In this document: one piece after another, positions 24,301-31,830 of the stretch | Numbering within the stretch: position 1 is the stretch's first letter | Layout: every line of letters begins with the position of its first letter | NCBI GenBank assembly: GCA_011033025.1 | Contig: WFMF01000410.1 | Location: 62,001 to 126,000 of the forward strand | Source: Beroe forskalii | Lineage: Eukaryota; Ctenophora; Nuda; Beroida; Beroidae | Reading direction: 5' to 3' | Length of the DNA stretch: 64,000 nucleotides | Program-made: the position numbers and the translations under genes | Notes under the pieces: model-generated | The model's database searches: none | Told to the model about the DNA's origin: nothing | What the model saw: only the letters and a program-made list of their open reading frames with translations

Positions 24301-26806
24301 GGGGCTGCCGCCCCCGACCTCTCCCTAGTCCCTAGCACCGTACTTAAGTTGCTTCCGTGAATTTTGCTCGACCAGTCTCGTCGAAAATTGACGAGAATTG
24401 AAGTGAAATTATATTTAGGAACCAATTTAATCTAATCTAAACGCATGGCATCTGGGGGCTGCTGCCCCCAGACCCCTGCCTAGGACTGTGGTACTTATGT
24501 TGCTGCCATGATTTTGTCCTTGAAGAGTCTTGTAGAAATTAGGCAAGAATTGATGTGAAATCATACTGAGGTACCAATTTAATCTAATTTGAACGTCCGG
24601 CTTCTGGGGGTGCCGCCCCCAGACCCCTGCCCAGCATTGTACTTACGTTGCTGCCATGATTTTGCTTTGAAGAGTCTTGTAGAAAATAGGCAAGAATTGA
24701 AGTGAAATCCTTTTGAGGCACCAATTTTCAATCTTATCTGAACGTCTGTCTTGTGGGGGCTACCGCCCCCAGAGCCTTGCTAAACATTGTCAAATAGGAA
24801 GCAACGTCAAACCTAAAGCACTGTTAGTTTACAGATGTGAAAGAAGTCGCAAGACCAAATTTTATAAACCTTTGTCTTGTATTTTAGGTATTCCATCTCT
24901 CTATTAACATACAAAACAATACCTATTATCTACTATACACTTATCAAGGGTCAGTGGTGTATTAAGCACAGGATCCAATAATCCTGAGTTCAAATCCCGG
25001 TAGGTAAGTGCCACTGAGCTAAGGGTGAGAGATTCATCTTGAGCCTATGCAGCCCGACGGTTCACTCAGCCGAGCGTACAGGAAACTGTGCAGGAGGGTT
25101 AAATGAGGAGAATCCCATTGCAGCGAAGTCTCGGGCGAATAAAGTATGGATTACACTTCCTTTACCTTTTAACCGTCACTGGCTTGATTACACTTGAATC
25201 CTTCGATTCCTGTCATTGGCCGTACGGCTATTTGAATAAAAGTAAAACCTTCAAAATTAAAAAATAGTATACTATGCTATATTATGCTCGTTGAGGTCTC
25301 ATACAGGTCCCTTGCAGGGAACTGTGCTTTCATTTGTCCAGATAAGATGAATAATAAGTGCAAATAATGCAGTTAAGATCTAGTATTACGGTCCACTTAA
25401 CAATATCAATTAGTTTTGAACTTTTCCAAAAAAACGGTGTAGTTGTGGTGATCCGGTCAAATTGTTGAAAATATCCCCTGAAATCCTCGGCCTCGGCCTC
25501 GGCCTCGGTGCAAATTAGGGCACCGAGGACTCGGCCTCGGCCTCGGTCAAAATTTTAGATCGTCGTTTTCCTCGGCCTCGGCCTCGGTTGAAATTTCAGA
25601 TTTTCATTTTCCTCGGCCTCGGCCTCGGTCAGAAATCTGCCCCTCGGTCGATCCTTGAAAGAAATTTTTCCTTGTGTTTGAATTGAAATATTTCCTCGTG
25701 TTTAAACGGAAAGAAATAGTATTAGCATTGAAATCTCCGCAGTTCGAGGAGCCGATTATTGGGTGCATGGTGGAGGCGGAGTTGAAACAGAAGAAGAAAC
25801 ACGTCTTCAAGTTCACGTGGGTTACGATTGAATTCTGTTAAACTGATGTTTCGTTGTAATTTCGATGTAAATTAAAGTTACTTATTTTAGCCGAGTTTCC
25901 GATTGCTGTGATATTGGACCTCGCCTGTTCATTGAGTTGAAACTTAATTCTTCAATCGCCCGGAATAAAATATGGTGTATATTGCCATTATTTCAGGTCG
26001 ATTATCGGTACTACGTATCTGTTCCAAGCATCTACGCACGAAGAGATGGAAGCTTGGATAGAAAAGATAAAGGAGGTGAGAACATTGTACATTAGTTTGC
26101 CCTGATTTGCAAAATTGTGTGCGCATGTTTCTGCGTCATCAACTTACTTCTTTAAGTCATGATAATGACGTCGATCTCAACCCCCCCCATGTGTTACCCA
26201 TATGTGTGCAACTGCACTCGCATCTGTCGTCCTATCGATGAAACGATTGATAAAGACGTCCATTTTAATAAAGTGCGCGCAATTTACTTTCTATAGCTTT
26301 TCTGTCTAAACTACAGCATTTTTAAGCGTTTATATCTATCAATCCAAGTGTAAACAAATGGGAACTGTATTGTATAACATCTCCCCAGGTGCGAGGTGTA
26401 GAGGATAGCGAACTAAGACACGAGCACAGCACGGTAGAGAAGCCCCCCAGTCATGACGTCATGAACAAGAGTAATGACGTCATTATCAGTGATAACACGC
26501 TGGATAAGAGTAACGTTACCACGGTAACCAGTCCGGCGTCAGATAAAGTCTCCGATAAACTCTCTGAGGTATCTAGATGATTTTGATTTCATATCACATT
26601 CATCTTTCGATTTTATTGAAGTTAAACATTTCTGGGTTGATTCAGTTCCGTATGACACCGTCACTTTGACCACTTTCTCACTTTCCACCGTATTTCAGAC
26701 TGGTTCACTCGAAACGAACGTGAAAAACGACAAAAAGAAATCCAAATCTCTGCGGAAAAAGCGACCCAGTATCTTCAAGAAGAAGAAAGACAAGATCGAA
26801 GAGTGA
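608..26806 (+). CDS. Beta-spectrin, 3' part of gene (spectrin repeats, PH domain, basic tail)
   Basis: This is the C-terminal part of a beta-spectrin, the membrane-skeleton protein that pairs with alpha-spectrin under the plasma membrane. About 38 exons joined by GT-AG introns encode roughly ten triple-helical spectrin repeats (about 1,070 residues). These are followed by an acidic linker, a PH domain and a lysine-rich tail ending at the TGA at 26804. Conserved helix tryptophans, as in LQDRWNQ and LEAWI-like positions, mark the repeats. The order repeats then PH domain then basic tail is specific to beta-spectrins. The actin-binding CH domains lie upstream of the window, so total repeat number, and hence conventional versus beta-heavy type, cannot be decided. 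Phase is consistent across nearly all junctions; exceptions are exons at 2180 and 18516. Exon details are in the block entries. Confidence 0.9.
2180..2257 (+). other. Spectrin exon without a recognisable GT donor
   Basis: The acceptor TTTCAG and phase are normal, and the peptide (ASSTELAVGIARVDQKITTE and on to TFDE) is good spectrin helix. The exon then reads GATGAG GAC TGA with no GT before the stop. The homologous continuation begins at 2897 and needs one carried base, or begins at the CTCCAG nearby with none. Possibilities are a lost base in the assembly, a GA-AG type intron, or a damaged exon. Confidence 0.5.
2282..2896 (+). repeat. Tandem copies of a 3' splice site plus half exon, with CCCTCCCATTCC-like filler
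   Basis: Three copies of the start of the exon at 2897 lie upstream of it, at 2422-2479, 2554-2621 and 2686-2743. Each is preceded by a pyrimidine tract and CAG. They reproduce the first 55 to 70 bases (GGAGTGCCCTCCAGGA... through ...GACAAACTGGAGA) but not the exon end or donor. Copies one and three carry in-frame stops; copy two stays open. Between them is a degenerate TATTCCCT/CCCATT simple repeat. Confidence 0.85.
3632..3800 (+). repeat. Short array of the AGTGGTGTCAG satellite in a spectrin intron
   Basis: About six to eight imperfect 16-bp units (GTGAAGTGGTGTCAGA and variants) directly follow the donor at 3609. The same unit makes up the 3.3 kb array in the last intron of the ATP-citrate lyase gene, on the same DNA strand. 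Confidence 0.8.
4909..6492 (+). pseudogene. Decayed intronless copy of a single-pass membrane protein gene (PAN-like and sushi-like parts)
   Basis: An intronless coding remnant lies inside spectrin intron 3999-7219. It begins with a signal peptide (FFVALSAAVTLLSCGWSLNS) and a Cys-spaced stretch reminiscent of a PAN/apple domain. It is interrupted by a single in-frame TAA at 5224-5226 and continues in the same frame to 6111 through an Asp/Glu-rich linker and a Cys-containing region of about 170 residues. A frameshift near 6105 leads into a sushi-like piece (GSVITVKCNEGFG). A further shift leads to a hydrophobic helix (IIVVLIVGSTVFG) and a short tail ending at 6492. One nonsense codon and at least two frameshifts suggest a retroposed, decaying gene. 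Family assignment is by pattern only and could be wrong. Confidence 0.5.
6900..7215 (+). repeat. Degenerate ~35-bp tandem repeat (AGAATATCACGCCACC)
   Basis: Six or so imperfect copies of a unit like AGAATATCACGCCACCAT with TTTCACACCA filler run up to the acceptor of the spectrin exon at 7220. The last copy supplies the TACCAG acceptor context. A small inverted-repeat element sits inside the array at 7006-7118. Confidence 0.6.
7006..7118. mobile_element. Small MITE, 113 bp, with GGCGTGTYGAACTYT ends
   Basis: The left end GGCGTGTCGAACTTCT is matched by the reverse complement of the right end, GGCGTGTTGAACTCTT. The interior has GAGCCGCGCATG and CCGCGCATGGAAAAG, which it shares with elements at 15625-15857 and 17036-17110. 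It is non-coding. Confidence 0.6.
7800..8377. mobile_element. MITE, 578 bp, 25-bp perfect terminal inverted repeats, TA target duplication
   Basis: The element starts CCTTAGTACCAGAAATATAG and ends with the exact reverse complement; the match extends through GGCGAC. It is flanked by TA on both sides, as for Tc1/mariner-type insertions. Sub-terminal inverted repeats (GCGACAAGAAATTAAGGCGA and its complement, and TCGTCTTAATAT) follow. There is no coding capacity. It lies in the spectrin intron between exons ending 7709 and starting 8519. Confidence 0.85.
8645..8790 (+). repeat. ATTTAAATCACAC tandem repeat
   Basis: Imperfect short units of ATTTAAATCACACATTT type fill the start of the intron after the exon ending 8634. 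I see no coding or regulatory signal in it. Confidence 0.6.
9595..10763 (-). CDS. Nested antisense gene: secreted PLAT/LH2-like domain protein
   Basis: Four exons on the minus strand lie wholly inside spectrin intron 9399-11156: 10658-10763, 10371-10506, 9983-10091 and 9595-9861. GT-AG splices and phases agree at all three joins and give about 205 residues. The N-terminus is a signal peptide (MKKQITFNSALLVKLFVIFL after a short MDND). The middle matches the PLAT/LH2 pattern: YIVSVGTCKDR, TGSSIFVTLVG, FRRGGTNSVTV, DLGEIHCAKFRISMHENEGW. The C-terminal strand region (LTFQVDIKTTAPNG, then VVIYSKDNIKAWFD) fits the end of that fold. PLAT domains are beta-sandwiches that bind lipids or membranes; no catalytic domain is attached, so this is probably an extracellular binding protein. 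The family call is from motif spacing and is moderate. Confidence 0.6.
10905..11012 (+). repeat. GTGTCAGCAACATATTAAACTG tandem repeat
   Basis: Three to four imperfect units alternating GTGTCAGCAACATAT, AAACTGGTGTCA and CAGTACTAGTG lie in the spectrin intron upstream of the nested gene. They share GGTGTCA with the larger satellites but have different spacing. Confidence 0.5.
11157..20088 (+). CDS. Beta-spectrin exons, second block (spectrin repeats to linker)
   Basis: Exons: 11157-11299, 13116-13269, 13584-13674, 13832-13954, 14245-14321, 15077-15155, 15341-15466, 15866-15994, 16186-16289, 16530-16635, 16902-17018, 17211-17374, 17556-17653, 17887-18009, 18516-18646, 19178-19250, 19625-19745 and 19991-20088. 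Phases match at every join except 18009/18516, where one base is unaccounted for. Repeat signatures include FLSDLDKHEPAY, IEQLVAQWDDMV, VENKWRDLLSLADARKSILA and SHWTRLQDHLKLRKEALL. After about 19625 the sequence turns charged and non-repetitive (ALEEEEQERSKSDNNLAIEI, then AKPAKSWLLAVEKETLH) and leaves the spectrin fold for the linker before the PH domain. Introns are 80 to 1,800 bases long and several carry inverted-repeat elements described separately. Confidence 0.85.
11826..12643. mobile_element. Foldback element with ~100-bp CTAGGTCGGG-rich inverted ends
   Basis: The left arm (11826-11935) and right arm (about 12515-12643) are inverted copies. Both contain repeated GGACTCTAGGTCGGG and GGACTCTGGGTCGG blocks and the phrase GGCAAACCAGGGTGGACTCT. 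About 580 bases of unrelated non-coding DNA lie between. It occupies most of the spectrin intron before the exon at 13116. Confidence 0.75.
15612..15870. mobile_element. MITE-like element flanked by duplicated splice-acceptor sequence
   Basis: An element at about 15625-15857 has inverted ends sharing GGCTTTTCCATGCGCGGCTC. It is bracketed by two identical copies of TATCCCAGGTGTT, at 15612-15624 and 15858-15870. The right copy is the real acceptor and first bases of the spectrin exon at 15866. The left copy is a displaced duplicate of the acceptor. The interior is non-coding with short CCCCATTTTTCCCC runs. Confidence 0.65.
17036..17110. mobile_element. Short relative of the CATGCGCGGCTCACTG MITE family
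   Basis: A 75-bp piece contains TTTTTCATGCGCGGCTCACT, the hallmark of the 15625 and 7006 elements. It has GACGT/ACACGCC-type ends just after a spectrin donor at 17019. It may be truncated. Confidence 0.5.
18290..18480 (+). repeat. Pyrimidine-rich TCTGTCTGTATC simple repeat
   Basis: Degenerate TCTGTATCTTTG and TGTATGTATA units precede the acceptor CAG at 18480. This is an ordinary low-complexity intron stretch that also supplies a long polypyrimidine tract. Confidence 0.5.
18478..18646 (+). repeat. Direct repeat within and upstream of a spectrin exon
   Basis: CAGTGATTGGATGAACAGTC followed by a CCACCAGAAGCTGCAAC block occurs twice, about 85 bases apart (from about 18478 and from about 18560). 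The second copy is coding (SDWMNSQSG, then PPEAATLDH). In the first copy the block CCACCAGAAGCTGCAACCTC is read in a different frame as part of HQKLQPLHHDAKSA, while the frame homologous to copy two soon stops. The exon's 5' boundary is off by one base relative to the preceding exon. Confidence 0.6.
18695..18714 (+). repeat. Dispersed repeat copy 1 (GAGAGTGACGTCATTATCAG)
   Basis: One of four window-wide copies of a conserved ~45-bp end sequence beginning GAGAGTGACGTCATTATCAG. This copy lies in a spectrin intron and diverges after CAG. Confidence 0.7.
20127..20250. mobile_element. MITE, ~124 bp, with CAGTTCGAACT ends
   Basis: The left end GGCAGTTCGAACTACAGTTT and following GTGTGCGCGGCG match the reverse complement of the right end (GACAGTTCGAACTGCAGTTT, then GTGCGCGCGGCG). 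It is non-coding and lies in the spectrin intron after the donor at 20089. Confidence 0.7.
20719..21286 (+). repeat. 76-79 bp tandem array of a 3' splice site plus 5' half exon
   Basis: Seven copies of ATTCAG followed by GAAGGRGAGCAGGAGGGAGG begin at 20719, 20814, 20891, 20969, 21045, 21124 and 21200. Each unit carries a complete acceptor and the first 50 or so coding bases. It then runs CACTCCATTTAATTTATTCA into the next acceptor. Only the last copy is followed by the rest of the exon and a GT donor. If an earlier acceptor were used, reading would stop at the TAA in CATTTAA. Confidence 0.9.
21200..21584 (+). CDS. Beta-spectrin linker exons (acidic)
   Basis: Two in-frame exons, 21200-21286 and 21492-21584, join the exon ending at 20088 without phase change. 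The first encodes a glutamate- and glutamine-rich stretch (EGEEEGGEVEQQNGVEHSTT) and ends HNPDE before a GTACGG donor. The second encodes a proline-rich stretch beginning PGVDLPMVEVSF and ends PLNE before GTTCAA. Together they form a low-complexity acidic hinge between repeats and PH domain. The 5' half of the first exon is tandemly multiplied upstream, and the 3' end of the second is multiplied downstream. The calls therefore rest on being the only copies with a donor, or with an intact acceptor, in the right phase. Confidence 0.75.
21300..21425 (+). repeat. Two direct copies of CAAAATGGAGGCGTTTTTAA
   Basis: An approximately 70-bp unit starting CAAAATGGAGGCGTTTTTAA and ending CCGTCCATTCT occurs twice in the short intron between the two linker exons. 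Confidence 0.7.
21574..21830 (+). repeat. ~38-bp tandem array of an exon end plus 5' splice site
   Basis: The exon end and donor at 21574-21590 (CCCTTAACGAG/GTTCAATA) is repeated about six times downstream as CCCTTAATGAGGTTCAATAT plus AGCTGGCATGATATGAA. Several copies keep GAGGTTCAA (near 21658, 21747, 21777 and 21812). Others have lost the GT (ACGAAGTTC, TCGAGATTC). Confidence 0.85.
22488..26075 (+). CDS. Beta-spectrin PH domain, four exons
   Basis: Exons 22488-22581, 22963-23054, 25743-25816 and 25997-26075 join in phase to give a complete pleckstrin-homology domain. It opens GTLLRKIISRK and continues KTWVRSHICIKKGSLVLYKD (strands beta1 to beta4). It then reads IIGCMVEAELKQKKKHVFKF and YLFQAST, and ends with the C-terminal helix EEMEAWIEKIKE, whose tryptophan is the invariant PH residue. 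Spectrin PH domains bind phosphoinositides and tether the lattice to membrane; the basic KQKKKH stretch is compatible with this. The 2.7 kb intron between the second and third exons is occupied almost entirely by a repeat-rich mobile element. Confidence 0.9.
23540..24790 (+). repeat. ~150-170 bp tandem unit with GGGGCTGCCGCCCCCAGACC
   Basis: Seven or so imperfect units each contain a GATTTTTCTCCGACCAGTCT block, then TAGGCAAGAATTGAAGTGAA, then a GC-rich hairpin-like block (CTGGGGGCTGCCGCCCCCAG). Starts near 24350, 24499 and 24648 are regularly 149 bases apart. It lies inside the 2.5 kb element. Confidence 0.7.
24945..25150 (+). repeat. Candidate tRNA-derived SINE
   Basis: GAGTTCAAATCCCGG resembles a tRNA B box and T arm. 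About 35 bases upstream, GTCAGTGGTGTATTAAGCAC resembles an A box, with a potential anticodon stem AGGAT/ATCCT between. A non-tRNA body follows with CAGCCCGACGGTTCACTCAG and GCAGCGAAGTCTCGGGCGAA. It is not a functional tRNA, because I see no clean acceptor stem. Confidence 0.4.
26389..26806 (+). CDS. Beta-spectrin C-terminal tail
   Basis: Two exons, 26389-26568 and 26699-26806, finish the protein at TGA 26804-26806. The first is a Ser/Thr/Asp-rich spacer that includes HDVMNKSNDVIISDN. The DNA under this part contains two TGACGTCA octamers and a close match to a repeat found elsewhere in the window, so part of the spacer may be exonised repeat. The last exon is strongly basic (KNDKKKSKSLRKKRPSIFKK and on to KDKIEE), as expected for the extreme C-terminus of PH-type beta-spectrins. 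Confidence 0.85.
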
Positions 26807-27298
26807 CACACCTCCCACACTTAGCGCAGAAAATTGCTTTTCAACCCTCACAATCCTGAGTAGCCTACAACTTCACTCCTGAGTAACCTGGGAGTAGTCT
26901 AAGAATTACTCCTCATACCAGATATTTGAAGACCGATTCACAGATCAGGCCGAGGGCTCCCTTGGCCTTATCATGGATTTTGTAATATTCGCCACGTCAT
27001 CAACTGATTACTCTAGCTCCCGATCTTTTGAGACGCGGCGTACTGAGACGCAAAAAAGTACCCATGTGCCTCGTTATAAGCCGCGAATGAAAAGATCGAA
27101 ACATCACGGCTTTGTCATCACTGATCCTCATTATGCCACCTTAGCGGACCTTAGTAGACTCTCAAGAACACTTGTAAGGTTTATACACCCTGCTGCTACT
27201 ATACTAGTACTACATACACACTTAGAGTGATTACTGATTTCGTCACCATACCCTGTCTTTTGTATGTCACCAGCTATCATGGACTCCATGTAGTGGTT

Positions 27299-27346
27299 GA
27301 GAGTGACGTCATTATCAGGTGTTAGAATGGTGAGTTGATGACGTCA
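27299..27346 (+). repeat. Dispersed repeat copy 2
   Basis: Full form: GAGAGTGACGTCATTATCAG, then GTGTTAGAATGGTGAGTTG, then ATGACGTCAC. It is intergenic, downstream of spectrin. Confidence 0.7.
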
Positions 27347-28311
27347 CGCATCCTTTTATCCGGGCACTATAAGTTCGCATTATGCTATGCAGAAGCACAC
27401 TCACGTAGAATATCCGTGTTTAGCGTATTTGTCGTGTATTACTTTTTGTTGTTTAATAATTAATGTACATATATCATATAGAACTGCTGCTGGCTGCTTA
27501 TTTTAATCAAATATGTTTGATTGATATATGCCAGGGGACAATCTTTCCAAATCCAATATAATTGTGGCCTGCAGTTTCAGAATCAGAATCAATTCCACCC
27601 GATAGAATTATCAATCTTCGATTTCATTAAATCATTGAAAATTTCGCTAATTTCATAGAATTAAGTTATTATCCGTAGTTCAACTTATCAATCACACAAT
27701 CAAGTGTGCAATTTCAACATTTCTTAGTGGGCAATAAATCCCATTTTAAGTCTTTAATTTAATCATTGCATGTGCATTCTATCTATCAATTTAACTTTCC
27801 GTCATATTGATATTGCCATGCACATTTGCAGAATTTTGAAACTGTCTTTGCTATGCCATAATTAGTCTTTCAAGCATTTTCTCTTGATCTAAAATATGTT
27901 TTTGATTAGAAAGAATTTTTCTTGACGAATTTTTAATGTCCTTCGTTTTTACGAACGTTTATTTTACTACACCAAATGCATTTATTGATGTAAAATGCGT
28001 TACACATAATATGATATTTTATTTCATAAGTATATAAATAACTCCAGATAAACATACTATATATTATTGTTACATTTTTATTGATTTGAACAAATATATA
28101 CATAAATCGATATATCAGTAATTTGATATGATTTTAATTTAAACAATAATATAGTACCTTGCATGAGTTTTTGATGATTTTTACGGCGGATATTTAATTA
28201 GTAAAATAATAGCGTTTGTGGAGTGGCATAGGACCATTTTAGGATAATTTAAAATCCGTGATGTTTTAAGTTGCACGTCAAAATTAATACGCCCGATCAA
28301 GTTTTCTGTGT

Positions 28312-28393
28312 GACGGCGCGCAAATGTACTCCGCGCGCATGTAAATTATTTACTTCGTATGTGCGCGCATATAACGTTTGCGCGCCGTCACCC
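28312..28393. repeat. Inverted repeat TGACGGCGCGCAAA
   Basis: TGACGGCGCGCAAATGTACT on the left is matched by CGTTTGCGCGCCGTCA on the right, with nested GCGCGCAT arms and an AT-rich loop around TAAATTATTTA. It could be a tiny MITE or a cruciform-forming sequence. Further ACGACGCGCAA copies follow at about 28410-28435. Confidence 0.6.
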
Positions 28394-30613
28394 AAAAACT
28401 ACATTGCGCGTCGTAATAGTAAAACGACGCGCAAGTAAAACTTATAGCCGGCTGGTCCAGACACTACGGAAACGCCCCTCTTTGTTAAGTTTTTTTGTGG
28501 CCCACCGCTGCTCATATTCATAACTTCCTCCTATTTTGGAGCTCGAAACATTTTCCTTTGAATCAAATTCATTTTCTTTTGAACCAAATTCATTTCCTAA
28601 TATATCCTATGCTGCTCAACATCGGATTTAGACGGGTTTTTATTACCTACTCAGAACAAGGATTTCAGATAGCAACCACAGATATTTTCCTGGTGTTTGA
28701 TAGTTTGATACTTTTCATGATGAATAATTACTCAGTAAAATAGTCAGAAAATATGATTTTTTAGTATTAGTAATTCGATATACATATTAGAGTAATACCA
28801 ACCATTTTTTGTTTCGATTCCTGTTTCGAACACAGAATTAATATATTATTGTTACTTGGTTTTGTAGCCATTATGTTCAAAAATATAATAAATGTTTCGT
28901 TGTTATTGTACTATTTTGCTGTTGAGTGTTTGCTATTATATTTTTATTTAATCATGGGTTGTAGGCAAGAAGTGAGATGGTTGTGGAATTCGCATTTAGT
29001 TCTACATGAAAATCAATATCAAATGGTCCTTTTTTGCAGTGGTTGGCTGTTTTTGCTTTTCATATCCCTATTGATATTAACAAGATACTGTTTTTCAAAA
29101 ATCGTACCCATGCGAATTGTTATTGTTTATGTTATTCATTATTAATTGTTGATTGACACGTTTGTTTCAATTTCCTTTTCTAAATTCTTCCGGAAGTGAA
29201 GTTAATTCAGTCGCCGGCAGTATTATTAACTACGTCAGGGCAGACAACGTCTGGCAATTTACTACTTAACTTAAACTTTGGGGTTACGGTGCTTTTGCAC
29301 AGGATAGTAGGGCTCAAAACTCCGGTTGCATCAATACATCTAGATTGCGACACGCAATTCCGGTTGCATCCGGATTGCGACACGCAATTCCGGTTGCATC
29401 CGGATTGCGACACGCAATTCCGGTTGCATCCGGATTGCGACACGCAATTCCGGTTGCATCCGGATTGCGGCACGCAATTCCGGTTGCATCCGGATTGCGG
29501 CACGCAATTCTGGTTGCATCCGGATTGCGGCACGCAATTCTGGTTGCATCCGGATTCCGACACACAATTCCGGTTGCATCTGGATTCCGACACGCAACTC
29601 TGGTTGCATGCGGATACGGACACGCAATTCCGGTTGCATCCGGATTGCGACACGCAATTCCGGGTGCATCTGGATTGCGACACGCAATTCCGGTTGCATC
29701 CGGATTGCGACATGCAAGTCCGGTTGCATCAGGATTGTGATACGTAATTCCGGTTGCATCCAGATTGCGACACGCAATTCCGGTTGCATCTGGATACCGA
29801 CACGCAACTCCGGTTGCATCCGGATTTCGAAACACAATTCCAGTTGCATCCTAATACTGACACGAAATTCCGGTTGCATCCGGAAACCGACACGCAATCC
29901 CGGTTGCATCCGGATTGCGACACGCAATTCTGGTTGCATCCGGATTGCGACACGCAATTCCGGTTGCATCTGTACTGCGACACTCAATTTTTGTTGCATC
30001 CGGATTGCGACGCGCAATCCTGGTTGCATCTGCATTGCGATATGCAATTCCGGTTGCATCCGGATTGCGACACGCAATTATGGTTGCATCCGGATTGCGA
30101 CACGAAATTATGGTTGCATCCGGATTGCGACACGAAATTATGGTTGCATCCGGATTGCGACACGAAATTCGGTTGCATCCGGATTGATACGCAATTCTGA
30201 TTGCATCCGATTGCGAATTCCGGTTGCACGCAATTCCGGTTGCATCCGGATTGCGGTACGCAATTCCGGTTGCATCCGAATTATGATACGCAATTCCGGT
30301 TGCATCCGAATTGTGATACGCAATTCCGGTTGCATCCAGATTGCAACACGCAATTCCGGTTGCACCCGGATTGCGACACGCAATTCCGGTTGCATGATCC
30401 GGATTGCGGTACTCAATTTCGGTTGTGTCAGGATTGCGGCACGCAATTCCGGTTATACCCCGAATTGCGACACGCAATTCTGGTTGCATGATCCGATTGT
30501 GGTACTCAATTTCGGTTGTAACAGGATTGCGGCACCTGCCACCTTATATCCGGTTATATCTGTACTGCGACACTCAATTTTTGTTCCATCCGGATTGCGA
30601 CGCGCAATCCTGG

Positions 30614-30859
30614 GTCAGTTGCCCCATATAAACGGGAGCCTTCATTATCAAACAATGACGTCACTCAGAAAAATATAATTAAGCGCATCTAGCGCTATAA
30701 AGGTGAGGTTAGGGTTCTGTTTAGGTCAGGATTAGTTAGGTTTAGGATAAGGATTAAGGTTTAGGTTTGGATTTTAGGGCAATGGTTAGGTTTAGGATAC
30801 AGAAAATTGACGTTTCGATCTGTGACGTCACTCAGAGCCGTTTATATGGGAGACATACC
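30614..30859. mobile_element. MITE inserted in satellite, copy A, with 9-bp target duplication
   Basis: The element begins GTCAGTTGCCCCATATAAAC and ends GCCGTTTATATGGGAGACAT ACC, so the ends are inverted. It is flanked on both sides by CAATCCTGG, a 9-bp duplication of a satellite unit. The interior is TTAGG-rich (GGTTAGGGTT, TTTAGGATAAGG) with two TGACGTCACTCAGA copies. The size and 9-bp duplication suit a Mutator-like MITE. Confidence 0.8.
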
Positions 30860-30974
30860 CAATCCTGGTTGCATCTGCATTGCGATATGCAATTCCGGTT
30901 CGACGGATCCGTTGCCCCGTCTATTTCTTCTGACTGGATGGCGAGGTTGCAAAGTGACGTCCAAATGTGGAACG

Positions 30975-31830
30975 TTGCGCCTTGCTAAACACGTATATCC
31001 CTGTGTAGCTCGCGCGGCGCGCTTCCCTGTAGGGAAGCGCGTAGGGAAGCGCGCGGCGCATACACACACCTATGCGGGCTTAGGAACGTTGCGCCGCACG
31101 CGAGGGTAGGGTAACATCCTACGAATTCCGGTTGAATCCGGGCTGCGACACGCAATTCTAGTTGCATCCGTGATCCGGATTGCGACACGCATTATGATTA
31201 CGCACTTTCGGTTGCATCCGCCATATCCAGATTGTGACATAAGATTCCGACTGCATCCAGATTGTTATTTGGTGAAACCAAGCACGCTGATGCAGCCATG
31301 ATCAAGCGATTGTGTGACTGAGTGGTGCTTGCTTAACATGTTAGTCTCTATTTGCGTTGCGCGCTTCCCCGTAGGGAAGCGTGCGTACTTGTCGTACGAT
31401 GTATTGATGGATTTCTCCCATCCCTGCGCGCAACACTCGGAGGTTTGGAGGGTCGTGTTGCATACTCCCCGCGGAAAACCTTGCGTGCGCGGCGGAGGGT
31501 AGGGTAACATCTTACAATACGATGTATGACCCGCTGAGGCCAGCCGCGCGGCACTGATTCTCAAGAGGGTCTGTCAACGCCCGCGCCAGACAACGCGCGT
31601 ACGCGCACCTTTGCGGGCTTACCACATGTTACGTCAGCGAGAGGATCTGTCAACGCCAGACAAGCGTACGCGCGCAGCGCTTCCCAGCGGGAAGCATGCA
31701 GCGTTCCTAAGCCCGCATAGGAGTGTGTACGTGCCGCGCGCGCTTCCCTATGGCCACGGGACAAACTGTGTTGGGGAAGCGCGCGCGCGAGCCACACAAG
31801 GATATACGTGTTTAGGAGAACAAATTTGGT
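30975..31830. mobile_element. GC-rich block with long inverted ends inside satellite, copy A
   Basis: The left end (TTGCTAAACACGTATATCCC, then GCGCGCTTCCC and CCTATGCGGGCTTAGGAACG) is matched in reverse at the right end. There the sequence reads GCGTTCCTAAGCCCGCATAG, then GGGAAGCGCGCG, then GGATATACGTGTTTAGGAG. Arms are about 100-130 bases. The centre has further palindromes around GAAGCGCG and isolated satellite units. It may be a foldback-type insertion. A corresponding block is at about 33395-34285. Confidence 0.6.

Larger units (their letters stand above)
23153..25658. mobile_element. 2.5 kb non-autonomous element with CTCGGC-rich ends, in the PH-domain intron
   Basis: The element starts TCAAGGATCGACCGAGG and ends with the reverse complement CCTCGGTCGATCCTTGA, and is flanked by AAGAAA on both sides. 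Next to each end is a CCTCGG/GGCCTC hexamer array (23160-23325 and 25485-25650). The interior has a tandem ~150-170 bp unit and a tRNA-like SINE candidate. No transposase-like reading frame is visible. It makes up nearly all of the intron between two exons of the PH domain. Confidence 0.7.
26807..29337. other. AT-rich intergenic DNA downstream of spectrin
   Basis: No convincing gene was found. The interval holds the spectrin 3' flank and one member of the GTGACGTCATTATCAG dispersed repeat (27299-27346). It also has a long AT-rich tract (about 27550-28250) and a GC-rich inverted repeat at 28312-28393. Small open frames at 28495-29145 are hydrophobic, AT-driven and look non-coding. Confidence 0.6.

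Noticed and set aside
24945..25020. Functional tRNA gene
   Set aside because: A- and B-box-like sequence is present, but there is no pairable acceptor stem or clean 7-base anticodon loop, and it sits inside a repeat element. A SINE is more likely.
28849..29145. Hydrophobic ~98-residue frame, possible small membrane protein
   Set aside because: The composition is that expected of AT-rich DNA. No splice, promoter or family signal.
29338..30613. CRISPR-like array (regular hairpin repeats with short spacers)
   Set aside because: The spacer is a constant six bases (TTGCAT), not unique 25-40 base sequences, and the genome is an intron-rich animal.
30700..30800. TTAGGG/TTTAGG-rich stretch that looks like telomere repeat
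   Set aside because: Too degenerate and confined to the interior of a MITE present in both higher-order copies. It is not a telomere or an interstitial telomeric array.
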